Shown: in pieces, positions 52,376-61,929 of the stretch
Layout: every line of letters begins with the position of its first letter
How positions within the stretch are numbered: the first letter of the stretch is position 1
Position numbers and translations under genes: made by a program
Source: Granulosicoccus sp964390335
Lineage (GTDB): Bacteria > Pseudomonadota > Gammaproteobacteria > Granulosicoccales > Granulosicoccaceae
Direction of reading: 5' to 3'
Assembly (NCBI GenBank): GCA_964390335.1
Contig: CAYMHU010000018.1
Location: 1-64,000, forward strand
Length of the DNA: 64,000 nt
Notes under the pieces: model-generated
Told to the model about the DNA's origin: nothing
Databases searched by the model: none
What the model saw: the letters and a program-made list of their open reading frames with translations, nothing else

Positions 52376-54180
52376 TTGGCACTGAATTTAGCATTACCTT
52401 TGGAAAGTGCAGAAGGTGAAAGGCGCGTGGCGCTAGACCCGTCTGTGGTTGCCAGATTGCGTAAGAATTATAACGTGAACGTTGTCATACAAGCCAACTG
52501 CGGTCACGCGGCTGGCTTCTATGATGATGATTACGAAGATGTACCCGTGGTTGGATCATTTTCAGAATGTGTTGCCAATGCGGTTTTGGTTGTTAAAGTG
52601 CGACCGCCTACCATTGATGAAGCCAACTTACTACCCATCGGCAGCGTGTTGGTGTCGCTGATAACACCGTATCTACATTTAGATGTTATTGACATTTTAC
52701 GCACGCGAAAAATCACCACATTGGCCATGGATTTAATGCCGCGTATTACGCGTGCACAATCGATGGATGCATTGTCTTCACAAGCAACGGTTGCAGGCTA
52801 TAAAGCTGCGTTATTAGCAGCTGAGTTATCGCCGCGTTTATTTCCAATGCTAACAACTGCCGCTGGCACAATCAGACCATCGCGCGTTATTGTAATTGGT
52901 GCAGGTGTTGCCGGCTTGCAAGCCATCGCGACTGCAAGACGATTAGGCGCGCAAGTGGAAGCGTACGATATTCGTAGCGCTGCAAGAGAGCAAATTGAAT
53001 CACTCGGTGCCAGCATGATCGATACCGGAGTTGATGCTGAAGGCCCCGGTGGACGAGCTCGTGCTTTGAACACCGAAGAAAAACAAAAACAGCACGACGT
53101 TTTGGCTGATCATATGTCGCGTGCCCATGCGGTTATTTGTGCTGCTGCCATACCTGGACGCCGTGCGCCACTCATAATTACCGAAGACATGGTTGAGGGC
53201 ATGATGCCGGATACTGTTATCGTTGATATGGCAGCAGAGACAGGTGGAAACTGCGAGTTATCCAAGCCTGGTGAGTCGTATTGGCATGGCGATACGCTTA
53301 TTGTTGGTCCAGTTAATTTACCCAGTAGCGGTGCAGTACACGCAACTGAAATGTATGCATTGAATGTGTATAACTTATTAAAGTTGTTACTCGACGAACG
53401 TGGCCAACTGCATTTAGATTGGAGCGACGAGATTATCAGTAGCTGCTTGTTAACGCTGGATGGAAATGTGTATCACAAGCACACCGCCGACCTAATGAAT
53501 ATTGAAGTAGCCCCCCCGATTAGTGGCAATCTGCAACGCTCAGATGAAAGTCCGGACCAAACGTCGGGTTGGATTGAAGAGGAAAGCATTGTAGATGCTG
53601 ATTCAGACACTACCCCGAATTCTGACAACAAGGTTTTATCGGATGCGGTTGATACTACGGCCGCAGTGTATGGTTCGGAATCGGTGGGTGGCTCACAGAG
53701 TGCCGTGCAAGACTCATCACCTTCTGCCGCGTCAGAAGATGCCCAGCCTCAGTCCNNNNNNNNNNNNNNNNNNNNNNNNNNNNNNNNNNNNNNNNNNNNN
53801 NNNNNNNNNNNNNNNNNNNNNNNNNNNNNNNNNNNNNNNNNNNNNNNNNNNNNNNTGCCGTGCAAGACTCATCACCTTCTGCCGCGTCAGAAGATGCCCA
53901 GCCTCAGTCCGCAAAAGCAGACGTCGACGCTAAAACTGACGAAGGCTCAGGCGACAGCGATTCTCATGATGATGAACCACGCGACGATTTAATGGCAATA
54001 AAAGGTATTGGTCCAGCTTTGCAGAACCGTTTGTATGCGTTTCAAATAAGAACTTACGCTGATCTTGCAAACCTTGATGCACAAGGCATCGAAAAACTGG
54101 AACGTCAGTTAGATGATAATAGCGAGCTCGATGTGTCCGCGTGGGTTGCACAGGCCAAAGAATTGGAGAAATATCAATAA
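52376..54180 (+). CDS. pntAa: NAD(P) transhydrogenase alpha subunit part 1 with a helix-hairpin-helix tail (split by an assembly gap)
   Basis: Domain I of the proton-translocating transhydrogenase, which passes hydride from NADH to NADP+. The N-terminus (LALPLESAEGERRVALDP) matches the PntA start. The NAD site is VIGAGVAGLQAIATARRLGA with EAYDIR. RAPLIITEDMVEGMMPDTVIVDMAAETGGN is conserved. After ~residue 385 comes an acidic Ser/Asp-rich linker and then a helix-hairpin-helix-like end, DLMAIKGIGPALQNRLYAFQI, unusual for PntA. The frame is broken by 100 N at 53756-53855; closing it gives 549 residues. The start is TTG 52376, with an in-frame stop 15 bp upstream and GAGGG as ribosome site. Confidence 0.9.
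53701..53910. repeat. Second assembly gap with duplicated 55-bp flanks
   Basis: Bases 53701-53755 and 53856-53910 are identical around 100 N (53756-53855). As at 50.4 kb, the overlap is exactly 55 bp, and merging restores one reading frame, here in the linker of PntAa. Confidence 0.95.
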
Positions 54181-54575
54181 TGGATGGCTTTGTCGCGTTG
54201 TATCTGTTTATGTTGGCTGGCATTACTGGCTATGTGCTCATAGCAAATGTGCCATCGATATTGCACACGCCCTTGTTGTCGGGCTCAAACTTCATTCATG
54301 GCGTGGTGCTGGCTGGTTCCATGGTGGTGCTGGGACATGCCGAGGGCATCTTACAATTAACGCTGGGTTTTATCGCTGTGGCTGCAGCAAGCGCCAATGT
54401 GGTGGGTGGTTATGTGGTCACCGACCGCATGCTGGCTATGTTTGAATCGTCTGCCAGTACAGGCAAGCGTCGCTCAAAGGATGCCGATAGCTCGGCAGAC
54501 TCTGGCAATGACGATATCAACGATACCGACGCATCGAATGCTGCGAACGATGATAACGGGAACTCAGTATCATGA
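54180..54575 (+). CDS. pntAb: NAD(P) transhydrogenase alpha subunit part 2 (membrane)
   Basis: A 131-residue membrane piece, separate from PntAa as in Rhodospirillum-type enzymes. Three helices carry the proton channel together with PntB (AGITGYVLIANVPSILHTPLLSGSNFIHGVVLAGSMVVLG over the first two). The last ~40 residues form a tail rich in Asp, Ser and Asn (SADSGNDDINDTDAS), much longer than usual. ATG 54180 shares its A with the pntAa stop. An upstream in-frame start lies within pntAa and is rejected. The stop overlaps pntB. Confidence 0.93.
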   Translation: MDGFVALYLFMLAGITGYVLIANVPSILHTPLLSGSNFIHGVVLAGSMVVLGHAEGILQLTLGFIAVAAASANVVGGYVVTDRMLAMFESSASTGKRRSKDADSSADSGNDDINDTDASNAANDDNGNSVS

Positions 54576-55957
54576 TTTCGTCGTCGTTCCTGATCGACCT
54601 AAGCTATTTTATGGCGGCCGGCTTATTCATATTCGGTTTACGTCAAATGAGCTCGCCTGCAAAAGCGCGCGTGGGTTTTTGGTATGCCGCGTTTGGCATG
54701 CTGCTGGCCGTTGGCGCAACGTTCGTACACCCACAGTTACTGGCCAATCATGCGCTCATCGTTATCGCGATGGCCATTGGTGGCATCTGCGCTTTCGTGC
54801 ATGCGCATCGCGCAAAAATTACCGCGGTTCCACAACATATCGCGTTGTATAACGGCTTAGGTGGTGGCGCTGCTGCAGCCATCGCTGCGGTTGTGCTGTT
54901 ACGGGCAGCCGAACACGGTGCGTCTGAACGTATATTGGCTGTACTCGGCGCACTCATCGGGTGTGCAGCGTTTGCCGGTTCTGTCATGGCCTACGCGAAA
55001 CTATCTGGCAAACTCTCAGCAAAGCACGTTCCGTCTAATCGGCTTGTTGCATACGTGTCTATGTTATCGGTTGCATTGATGCTGGGTTTGGTGTTGGCCT
55101 TTTCAAATACAGTACACCCTGGTTTGTTGCTGTTGTTCTTTATTGTTGCCTTGATGTTCGGCGGCCTGATGACGCTGCCCATTGCCGCAGGTGATATGCC
55201 AGTGCTTATTTCCTTATACAATGCGGCAGCTGGTTTGGCGGTTGCCTTTGAAGGCTTTGCGCTAGGCAATCCAGCCATGATGGTTGCGGGCGCACTGGTG
55301 TGCGCTGCGGGTGCATTGTTAACACGGATGATGGCCCGTGCCGTGAATCGGCGTTTAAGTGAAATTATGTATTCGGGTTTTGGCATCCCGCATGAGCAGA
55401 CGGAAGCCTCCACGCAATATGGGCACGTGAATGAAATCGACAGTTACGATGCAGCTGTGACCATTGCCTATGCTGAGCGCGTGCTGATTGTGCCGGGGTA
55501 CGGCATGGCAGTATCGCAAGCGCACCACAAGGTACGCGAGCTTACGCAGCTGCTGGAAGAGCGCGGCGTCGTTGTGGAATTTGCCATTCATCCGGTGGCT
55601 GGCAGAATGCCGGGTCATATGAATGTGCTGCTGGCGGAGGCCGGTGTGCCGTACAGCAAAATCGTGGATTTATCCGATATCAACAGTGAAATGGGGTCGG
55701 TAGATGTGGCCCTGACCATCGGCGCCAACGACATCATTAACATTGCTGCTAGAACCGATGAGAAGAGCCCGCTGCACGGTATGCCTGTACTGAATGTGGA
55801 CGAGGCAAAAAGCGTGATAGTGTTGACCCGCGGCGATGGTATGGGGTACGCCGGAATCGATAATCCGCTGTTGCAGCACGAGAAAACCCGCGTGCATTTC
55901 GGCGATGCGAAGCAAACTGTGCAGGAGCTCATCAGCACCGTAAAGTCTTTGGACTAA
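54572..55957 (+). CDS. pntB: NAD(P) transhydrogenase beta subunit
   Basis: A 461-residue inner-membrane subunit: about eight TM helices, then the NADP-binding domain III with VLIVPGYGMAVSQAHHKVREL, HPVAGRMPGHMNVLLAEAGVPY and IGANDIINIAAR, plus the loop VLTRGDGMGYAGIDNPLL. It couples proton re-entry to NADPH production. ATG 54572 overlaps pntAb by 4 bp. No terminator is obvious after it. Confidence 0.96.
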   Translation: MISSSFLIDLSYFMAAGLFIFGLRQMSSPAKARVGFWYAAFGMLLAVGATFVHPQLLANHALIVIAMAIGGICAFVHAHRAKITAVPQHIALYNGLGGGAAAAIAAVVLLRAAEHGASERILAVLGALIGCAAFAGSVMAYAKLSGKLSAKHVPSNRLVAYVSMLSVALMLGLVLAFSNTVHPGLLLLFFIVALMFGGLMTLPIAAGDMPVLISLYNAAAGLAVAFEGFALGNPAMMVAGALVCAAGALLTRMMARAVNRRLSEIMYSGFGIPHEQTEASTQYGHVNEIDSYDAAVTIAYAERVLIVPGYGMAVSQAHHKVRELTQLLEERGVVVEFAIHPVAGRMPGHMNVLLAEAGVPYSKIVDLSDINSEMGSVDVALTIGANDIINIAARTDEKSPLHGMPVLNVDEAKSVIVLTRGDGMGYAGIDNPLLQHEKTRVHFGDAKQTVQELISTVKSLD

Positions 55958-56418
55958 TGGGTAGTCATTGTTGATTTATTTCTAGTCAAATGCGGCGCGT
56001 CAGACGTGAAAATACCGTCGAAATGACAAATATTTAGCGTGCTGAGGGCTTGACATATTTTTTTTCGACCTTGTTTATACACAAACCGCAATTATTGTTG
56101 ATAGACATCTCATTTTCGTGTAGTTGAAGGTATAAATGGTTTAAGAAGGTGCTGTAATTAATTGAATAGTAAGAATATATATAGATTGATCAATTACTTG
56201 TCAATTTGGCGTTGCAGTTATATATAAGCTGGTTTTTACGTATTTTTGGTTTTCATCCACAAGGTTATCCACAGATTTTGTGGATAACGATCCGTGATAG
56301 CACGGCTTTATACAAATCTGACGGGGTATGACTCGTTTTGGCGAATAATGCGTATGGGTACAGCAGTTTAAAAACACGGAATAGCCAATAAAACCGACTT
56401 GAAAACGCCTTCACCTAA
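55958..56418. promoter_or_regulatory. AT-rich intergenic region with a DnaA-box cluster
   Basis: This 461-bp stretch has no gene and is clearly more AT-rich than its neighbours, with long A/T runs at 56120-56250. It contains three exact TTATNCACA boxes: 56075-56083 (TTATACACA), 56265-56273 (TTATCCACA) and 56279-56287 (TGTGGATAA, reverse). One-mismatch sites lie at 56253-56261 and 56308-56316. This layout fits DnaA control of the priA promoter or an origin-like DNA-unwinding region. No dnaA, mnmG or rpmH is in the window, so an origin assignment is speculative. Confidence 0.5.
56265..56287. promoter_or_regulatory. Inverted pair of perfect DnaA boxes
   Basis: TTATCCACA (56265-56273) and its reverse complement TGTGGATAA (56279-56287) are separated by 5 bp. 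Both equal the strongest E. coli R1-type DnaA site. They lie 132 bp upstream of the priA start. Confidence 0.7.
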
Positions 56419-58632
56419 ATGAATTCCGAACCTCCACAGCAATGTGAGTTTGTGCAAGTTGCCATTCCCACACCCCTGCATCAGGTGTTTGATTACAAAT
56501 GGCGCGGCAATGCGCCGGTGCATCCCGGTACGCGGGTCAAAGTCCCGTTTGGTCGCCGGAACGTTGTGGGCATTGTTGTGCGCGGAATTGAGTCCTCAAG
56601 CTTCCCGGCTAATAAGCTGCGATCGGTTACAGAAGTGTTGGATGATCAACCGCTGGTCGCGACAGATATTTTTTCCTTATTAACCTGGGCAAGTCGCTAC
56701 TACCACCATCCCATCGGCGATGTATTAACTTCTGCGTTACCTGTGTTGCTGCGTCGGGGTAATGCTGCCCAGCTGGCTGAGCGCGAAACCTATCGCTTAG
56801 CCAATAGCAACAACCAAACGAACCCAATCAGTCTTAAACGAGCGCCGTTGCAGCATGCAGCAATGCAGATGTTGTTGGACGCGAAAGGTGAAGCGATTGA
56901 TTCCACGACACTGGCTAGCTTAAGTCCGCGCTGGCGCACGGCCATAAAGCCGTTGCAAGAAAAAGCTTTGGTGCTGGGAGAAACCAGTTTGGCTTTACCT
57001 AAAAATACCGCGGTAGAGTCTGGCCCTGAGTTGGTACCGGAGCAACAACAGGCCGTAACTGCGATTACGGATGCGCTTGGAAGCTTCACCCCGTTTTTAT
57101 TGAACGGGGTGACTGGCAGTGGAAAAACCGAAGTGTATCTGTGCTGCATTGAGGCTGCACTAAAACGCGGTGATCAAGTACTTATTCTGGTGCCCGAAAT
57201 TTCATTAACACCACAGTTAATGCGCCGCTTTCAACGTCGCATTAACGGATGTCTTGTCAGTCTGCATTCGGCACTGAACGACACCGAACGCATGCAAAAT
57301 TGGTTGTTGGCTGCAAACGGTCATGCAGATGTGGTTATCGGCACGCGTTCGGCTGTGCTGGTGCCATTGCCCCGGCTTGGGTTGTTGGTTATAGATGAAG
57401 AACACGATAGTTCCTTAAAGCAGCAAGATGGCTTTCGATATCACGCTCGCGATTTAGCGTTGGTGCGCGCACGTGATCGTGCATGCCCTGTGGTCATGGG
57501 AACCGCAACGCCGTCGTTTGAAACACTGAATAATGCCAGCACGGGTCGCTACACAGAACTGCAACTGACGTATCGGGCAGGCAATGCCAAACCGCCCATA
57601 ATGTCGTTGCTGGATATCAGGCGGCGTCCGTTAATAGAAGGCATGAGTGATCGTTTGTTCGATGCTATTCGTCAACATCTGGATGCGGGTAACCAATCAT
57701 TGGTGTTTATCAATCGGCGTGGTTATGCGCCAACGTTATTATGCAATGATTGCGGAGCGTGTGCCGACTGCAGAAGATGTGATGCACATATGACGGTGCA
57801 CAACACGCGTGCGCGATTGCGATGTCATCATTGCGGGTCAGAGCGCGCCGTTCCGAATGCGTGTGAAACCTGCGGCTCAGAAAATTTGGATCGTGTTGGG
57901 TATGGTACCGAACGTATTGCTGCTGCGTTGGCGGATGCATTCCCTGATGTCACGATTGCACGCATTGATCGCGACAGCACCAGACGTAAAGGTTCGTTGC
58001 AACAACAATTAGAGGTTGCCACCAGTGGCGAGGCTAAGCTATTAGTAGGAACACAAATGTTAGCTAAGGGTCATCATTTCCCCGGTGTAACTCTGGTGTG
58101 TGTTTTGGATGCGGATCGTGGCTTATTTGGCACAGACTTTCGTTCATTGGAGCAAATGGGGCAGCTCATCATTCAGGTTGCGGGGCGTTCGGGTCGGGAA
58201 AAGCGGCAAGGTACAGTGTTAATCCAAACCCGCAATCCGGATAATGAAATGATGCAAACACTGGTGAGCGATGGGTATGCGGTGTTTGCAAAACGTGCAC
58301 TGGAGGATCGACAGATGGCGATGTTACCGCCATACGCGTTCGTGGCACTGGTTCGCGCCGAAGCCCCCGATGCTAACTCCCCGCTGCGATTTCTGCGTGG
58401 AGTTGCACAAAGATTATCGTCACCCGCTGTGCCCGGTGTGCATATTCTTGGGCCGGTTCCCGCGCCAATGGAACGATTGGGAGGTCGTTACCGTGCTCAG
58501 TTACTGTTGCAGGCAGAACGCCGATCATTACTCAATGAATGTTTATTACGCCTAACAACAAACTTGGATACATTAAAAGATGCACAGAAAACCAGATGGT
58601 CGATTGATGTTGATCCTGTCGACTTATTTTAG
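56419..58632 (+). CDS. priA: Primosomal replication restart helicase PriA
   Basis: A 737-residue 3'-5' helicase that reloads the replisome at stalled forks. The N-terminal 3'BD domain (DYKWRGNAPVHPGTRVKVPFGRRNVVGIV) is intact. Walker A is GVTGSGKTE and Walker B is IDEEHDSS. The zinc-binding cysteines lie in CNDCGACADCRRCDAHMTVH and CHHCGSERAVPNACETCGSENL (split between two sites). Helicase motifs V and VI (VGTQMLAKGHHFPGVTLV, QVAGRSGREKRQG) are clear. The length matches PriA. The upstream region carries DnaA boxes. Confidence 0.97.
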   Translation: MNSEPPQQCEFVQVAIPTPLHQVFDYKWRGNAPVHPGTRVKVPFGRRNVVGIVVRGIESSSFPANKLRSVTEVLDDQPLVATDIFSLLTWASRYYHHPIGDVLTSALPVLLRRGNAAQLAERETYRLANSNNQTNPISLKRAPLQHAAMQMLLDAKGEAIDSTTLASLSPRWRTAIKPLQEKALVLGETSLALPKNTAVESGPELVPEQQQAVTAITDALGSFTPFLLNGVTGSGKTEVYLCCIEAALKRGDQVLILVPEISLTPQLMRRFQRRINGCLVSLHSALNDTERMQNWLLAANGHADVVIGTRSAVLVPLPRLGLLVIDEEHDSSLKQQDGFRYHARDLALVRARDRACPVVMGTATPSFETLNNASTGRYTELQLTYRAGNAKPPIMSLLDIRRRPLIEGMSDRLFDAIRQHLDAGNQSLVFINRRGYAPTLLCNDCGACADCRRCDAHMTVHNTRARLRCHHCGSERAVPNACETCGSENLDRVGYGTERIAAALADAFPDVTIARIDRDSTRRKGSLQQQLEVATSGEAKLLVGTQMLAKGHHFPGVTLVCVLDADRGLFGTDFRSLEQMGQLIIQVAGRSGREKRQGTVLIQTRNPDNEMMQTLVSDGYAVFAKRALEDRQMAMLPPYAFVALVRAEAPDANSPLRFLRGVAQRLSSPAVPGVHILGPVPAPMERLGGRYRAQLLLQAERRSLLNECLLRLTTNLDTLKDAQKTRWSIDVDPVDLF

Positions 58633-58809
58633 TGCGCGTAACATCAATTTTTGTGAGCAATTTTATATAGCATGTCAAGACAGTTAATATCGGATGTTAG
58701 CTGATTCTATATGTAACCCTCTAGCAGTCTCCATTCGCAATCTTTCACTAATACACTCCACTGAACTGGCCGTTAAAGGGAAAATAGCCTTCAATGGTTT
58801 TCTTAATAG

Positions 58810-61800
58810 ATGACGCGACCAATCAATACCATAGCAGTAATAGTGGATGAGTATGTTGATTACTATCGGCTGTTAGTGAGTGGTGTTCGATCTGAGCTTG
58901 AGAGGGCCGGATACGGAGTTCTGTGTGTAACCGGGGGCATGCTAGAGCAGCATTCCGGTTCAGCGTCAACGGCGTCGAACGCGATTTTATCTGCGCTTGC
59001 TAACACGCCAGTTAAAGGCATCTTGAGTATGTCGGGGTCGTTGGTTAACGATACGCGCTCAGATGAATTTGCAAAGTTTTTATCTCAATACTCCGTGCCG
59101 GTTGTTAGTGTGGAGCGTGTGGCACAGGGCGTTAACAGCGTTGTATTTAATGATGCGCCAGCAATGCGGATGTTGATGCAACATTTAATTAATGACACAA
59201 GTAGCCAGCGTTTTGCGTTTGTGCGTGGTTTGCCAGCCGATGAAGCATCAATGCTTCGCGAGCGTATTTTTAAAGAAGAGCTGATAAATCATGACTATGA
59301 CGTAGATGATTCTCGTATTGTTAATGGTAATTACGATGTATTTGAATCCTATGAAGCGGTATATCGGTTGTTAGCCGAGCAGGATGACGTAGATGCGATT
59401 GTTGCTGCCGATGACATAATGGCATTGAGCGCTGCTCGTGCTGCGCAAGCGCTCGGTAAGTCTGCAGCAGACGATATCGTTGTGGCAGGTTTTAATGATT
59501 CACCGCACTCCACTCAGCACTCGCCTGCTTTAACCACAGTGCGACAACCTTTAGATGCTATGGCAAAACAAGCGGTCAAAGTGTTGTTACAGCAAATAGG
59601 CAGGGATTCGGTGGCATCCACCGTACCGAAGAATCCCAAAGTCGCCAGTGTTGATAGTGAGTTGGTCATTCGTGGGTCAAGCATTAAGACTTACTTTGAT
59701 GACGCGGTTGAAGGAGTTGAGCGTGTCGAGCAGTATCATGATGTTATGGTGCGTTCAGTCATGGGGCTGAAAAGTCCGGACAACGTAGATTTATACGCGT
59801 TGGCTACAGCGTTTGCAAACACGCTGAATGCACCGTCAAACAAGTTCAAACAGTGCTTGGAAGCGCAACTTTTACCAAGTCTCAACGCGGAAACGATACA
59901 TTGGTGGAGTAACTTGCGCTTACATATGGAAAAGCTATGTAGTTCGGTTTGCGTGACAGACGATCAGCTTAAAGCAAAACCATTCATCGTAAACACCTTG
60001 TGGAAAGCACAAGGTCGTATTTGGTCACTGCTTATGAATCAGGAGTTTGAGATAAATAGAGCGCACGATATCGGTCAAAGATTTCTGCGGGATATGGGCG
60101 CCTGTGCACACTTACGCGATATTCTGAAAGTATTGAAAGCAGGTTTGATCGAGCATGGAATTAAGCGATGCTACTTGGTGCGCTATGTGACTCCATCGCC
60201 AGATCCTGACTCAAAGGCTCAGTTGGTTTTTGAATTCGTCAACGGTGTCGTGGCTGATAATCAGGATGCGCAGTTTGAAGCGCATGAAGTATTACCTGAG
60301 CGCTTATTCGACGAGCTAGAGCACGGTATGCTTTTGCAATGTGCTGTGTCGGCGGGTAACGATATCTACGGTCATATATTAATCGACGCAGATTGTATTT
60401 CAAATGTGAATGTGGCTGCGTTGGTGCAAAGCATTGGTAGCGCCATGCGAAATCAACACATATTAAGTACGCTTGCATCGCGTACACGTGAATTACAAAA
60501 CGCAAATGAACAGCTTCGAAATACCTTGTTCACGGATGTGCTTACCGGTTTAAACAGCCGTATCAGTTTGCAAGAACACTTGCAGTCACTGGTAGAAGAG
60601 GCAGTTGCAACGAATGGACAGGTTTCCGTCTTTCATTTTGATATGGATGGGTTTAAAGCCGTTAACGATAGTTTGGGGCATGATGCTGGAGATGTCGTGC
60701 TGTGCCAGTTAGCTGCAAGGTTGTCCAGCTTTGTGTATCAAGAATTAGGTATATCAGGTTTTGTAGCACGACTTGCCAGTGACGAATTTATGGTCGTCAC
60801 GAATTTACCCATGCAGGATGCAGCCTTGTTGGGTTTTGCAGAGCGTATTCTTCAGATGCAATCAGCACCCTTTGAGGTCAGAAGTCATGAGATAACCATT
60901 AACGCGAGTATTGGTTGCGTCAGCTATCCCAACCATGTAGACCAACCTGATTCGTTGCTAAAGTGCGCTGATGCTGCGGTTGCAGAAGCAAAGCAATTAG
61001 GTAAAAACCGAGTGGTCATTTATGATCCTGAACTCACTGCAGCGTTTGAGCATCGTTTACAGCTTGAGCAACAAATGCAAAAAGCCATCACCAATGGTGA
61101 GATGCGTTTGCACTTTCAACCGCGTATCGATTTGCGCACAGGAGAAATATGCGCTGTCGAAGCGCTTATGCGCTGGATGCGTGACGGCCCCGACGGACCT
61201 TACCACTTTGCGTATCCTGATGAATTTATTGCATTGGCCGAGAAGTCAGGGTTTATCACTGAGCTGGATACGTTCGGATTAACGGCTGCGTGTCGTCAAG
61301 CCCGTGAATGGGAATTAGCCGGTACACCTTTGTCGGTATCGGTTAATGTGTCGGTTGTGCAATTGCAGCAAGATCGGTTTGTAGAAACAGTAGAGCGGGC
61401 TTTAAAGTCGCATCAGCTGCGACCAGATTTACTGGAACTCGAAATCACGGAAAGCGCTGCCATGTCTGACGTGGAACAAAACATAGACAAGCTTAACCAA
61501 ATTAAAGATATGGGTGTTCAGATGTCCATCGATGATTTTGGTACCGGTTACTCTTCACTCAATTATTTAAAACGATTGCCGGTTAATAATCTGAAAATTG
61601 ATCGTTCATTCATCATGGGGGTTGAGCGCATCGGTGATACACCGTCTGTAGACGAGACCATTATCAAATCGGTCATCGCGCTGGGTAAAAGCATGGACTT
61701 TGGTGTGGTCGCCGAAGGTATTGAAACCGAGGAGCAGCACCAACTGCTGAAGTCGCTGGACTGTGACCAGGCGCAGGGCTATTTGTTTTCAAAGCCTGCC

Positions 61801-61857
61801 GAACCTGCCGAAATCACGCGCATGCTGAGTGAAACCTCCACGACCAAAGCAGCGTAA
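58810..61857 (+). CDS. LacI-type sensor, degenerate GGDEF and EAL protein (probable c-di-GMP phosphodiesterase)
   Basis: A 1015-residue protein without signal or TM helices. Residues ~5-290 form a periplasmic-binding-protein-like LacI/GalR sensor (NTIAVIVDEYVDYYRLLVSGVRSELERAGYGV split over the first motif; DAIVAADDIMALSAARAAQALGK; VAGFNDSPHSTQHSPALTTVRQP), but no LacI DNA-binding headpiece precedes it. A ~270-residue linker region follows. The GGDEF domain has A656-S-D-E-F660 instead of GG(D/E)EF, so cyclase activity is doubtful. The EAL domain keeps E784-A-L and DDFGTGYSSLNYLKRLPVNNLKIDRSF. It probably degrades c-di-GMP in response to a sugar-like ligand. Confidence 0.9.
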   Translation: MTRPINTIAVIVDEYVDYYRLLVSGVRSELERAGYGVLCVTGGMLEQHSGSASTASNAILSALANTPVKGILSMSGSLVNDTRSDEFAKFLSQYSVPVVSVERVAQGVNSVVFNDAPAMRMLMQHLINDTSSQRFAFVRGLPADEASMLRERIFKEELINHDYDVDDSRIVNGNYDVFESYEAVYRLLAEQDDVDAIVAADDIMALSAARAAQALGKSAADDIVVAGFNDSPHSTQHSPALTTVRQPLDAMAKQAVKVLLQQIGRDSVASTVPKNPKVASVDSELVIRGSSIKTYFDDAVEGVERVEQYHDVMVRSVMGLKSPDNVDLYALATAFANTLNAPSNKFKQCLEAQLLPSLNAETIHWWSNLRLHMEKLCSSVCVTDDQLKAKPFIVNTLWKAQGRIWSLLMNQEFEINRAHDIGQRFLRDMGACAHLRDILKVLKAGLIEHGIKRCYLVRYVTPSPDPDSKAQLVFEFVNGVVADNQDAQFEAHEVLPERLFDELEHGMLLQCAVSAGNDIYGHILIDADCISNVNVAALVQSIGSAMRNQHILSTLASRTRELQNANEQLRNTLFTDVLTGLNSRISLQEHLQSLVEEAVATNGQVSVFHFDMDGFKAVNDSLGHDAGDVVLCQLAARLSSFVYQELGISGFVARLASDEFMVVTNLPMQDAALLGFAERILQMQSAPFEVRSHEITINASIGCVSYPNHVDQPDSLLKCADAAVAEAKQLGKNRVVIYDPELTAAFEHRLQLEQQMQKAITNGEMRLHFQPRIDLRTGEICAVEALMRWMRDGPDGPYHFAYPDEFIALAEKSGFITELDTFGLTAACRQAREWELAGTPLSVSVNVSVVQLQQDRFVETVERALKSHQLRPDLLELEITESAAMSDVEQNIDKLNQIKDMGVQMSIDDFGTGYSSLNYLKRLPVNNLKIDRSFIMGVERIGDTPSVDETIIKSVIALGKSMDFGVVAEGIETEEQHQLLKSLDCDQAQGYLFSKPAEPAEITRMLSETSTTKAA

Positions 61858-61929
61858 TTGCAAGAACCAGGGCAGTTTCAATTACTGCAAGCACCTTGTC
61901 GGTGTTAAACTCTCATCCCACGTCTGTTA

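Noticed and set aside
50371..53910. 55-bp direct repeats as mobile-element target sites or recombination sites
   Set aside because: Each pair encloses only N, both overlaps have the same length, and both pairs are coding; assembly overlap explains them better.
60775..60789. Diguanylate cyclase activity of the GGDEF domain
   Set aside because: The active-site motif is ASDEF, lacking both glycines, so only a regulatory role is credible.
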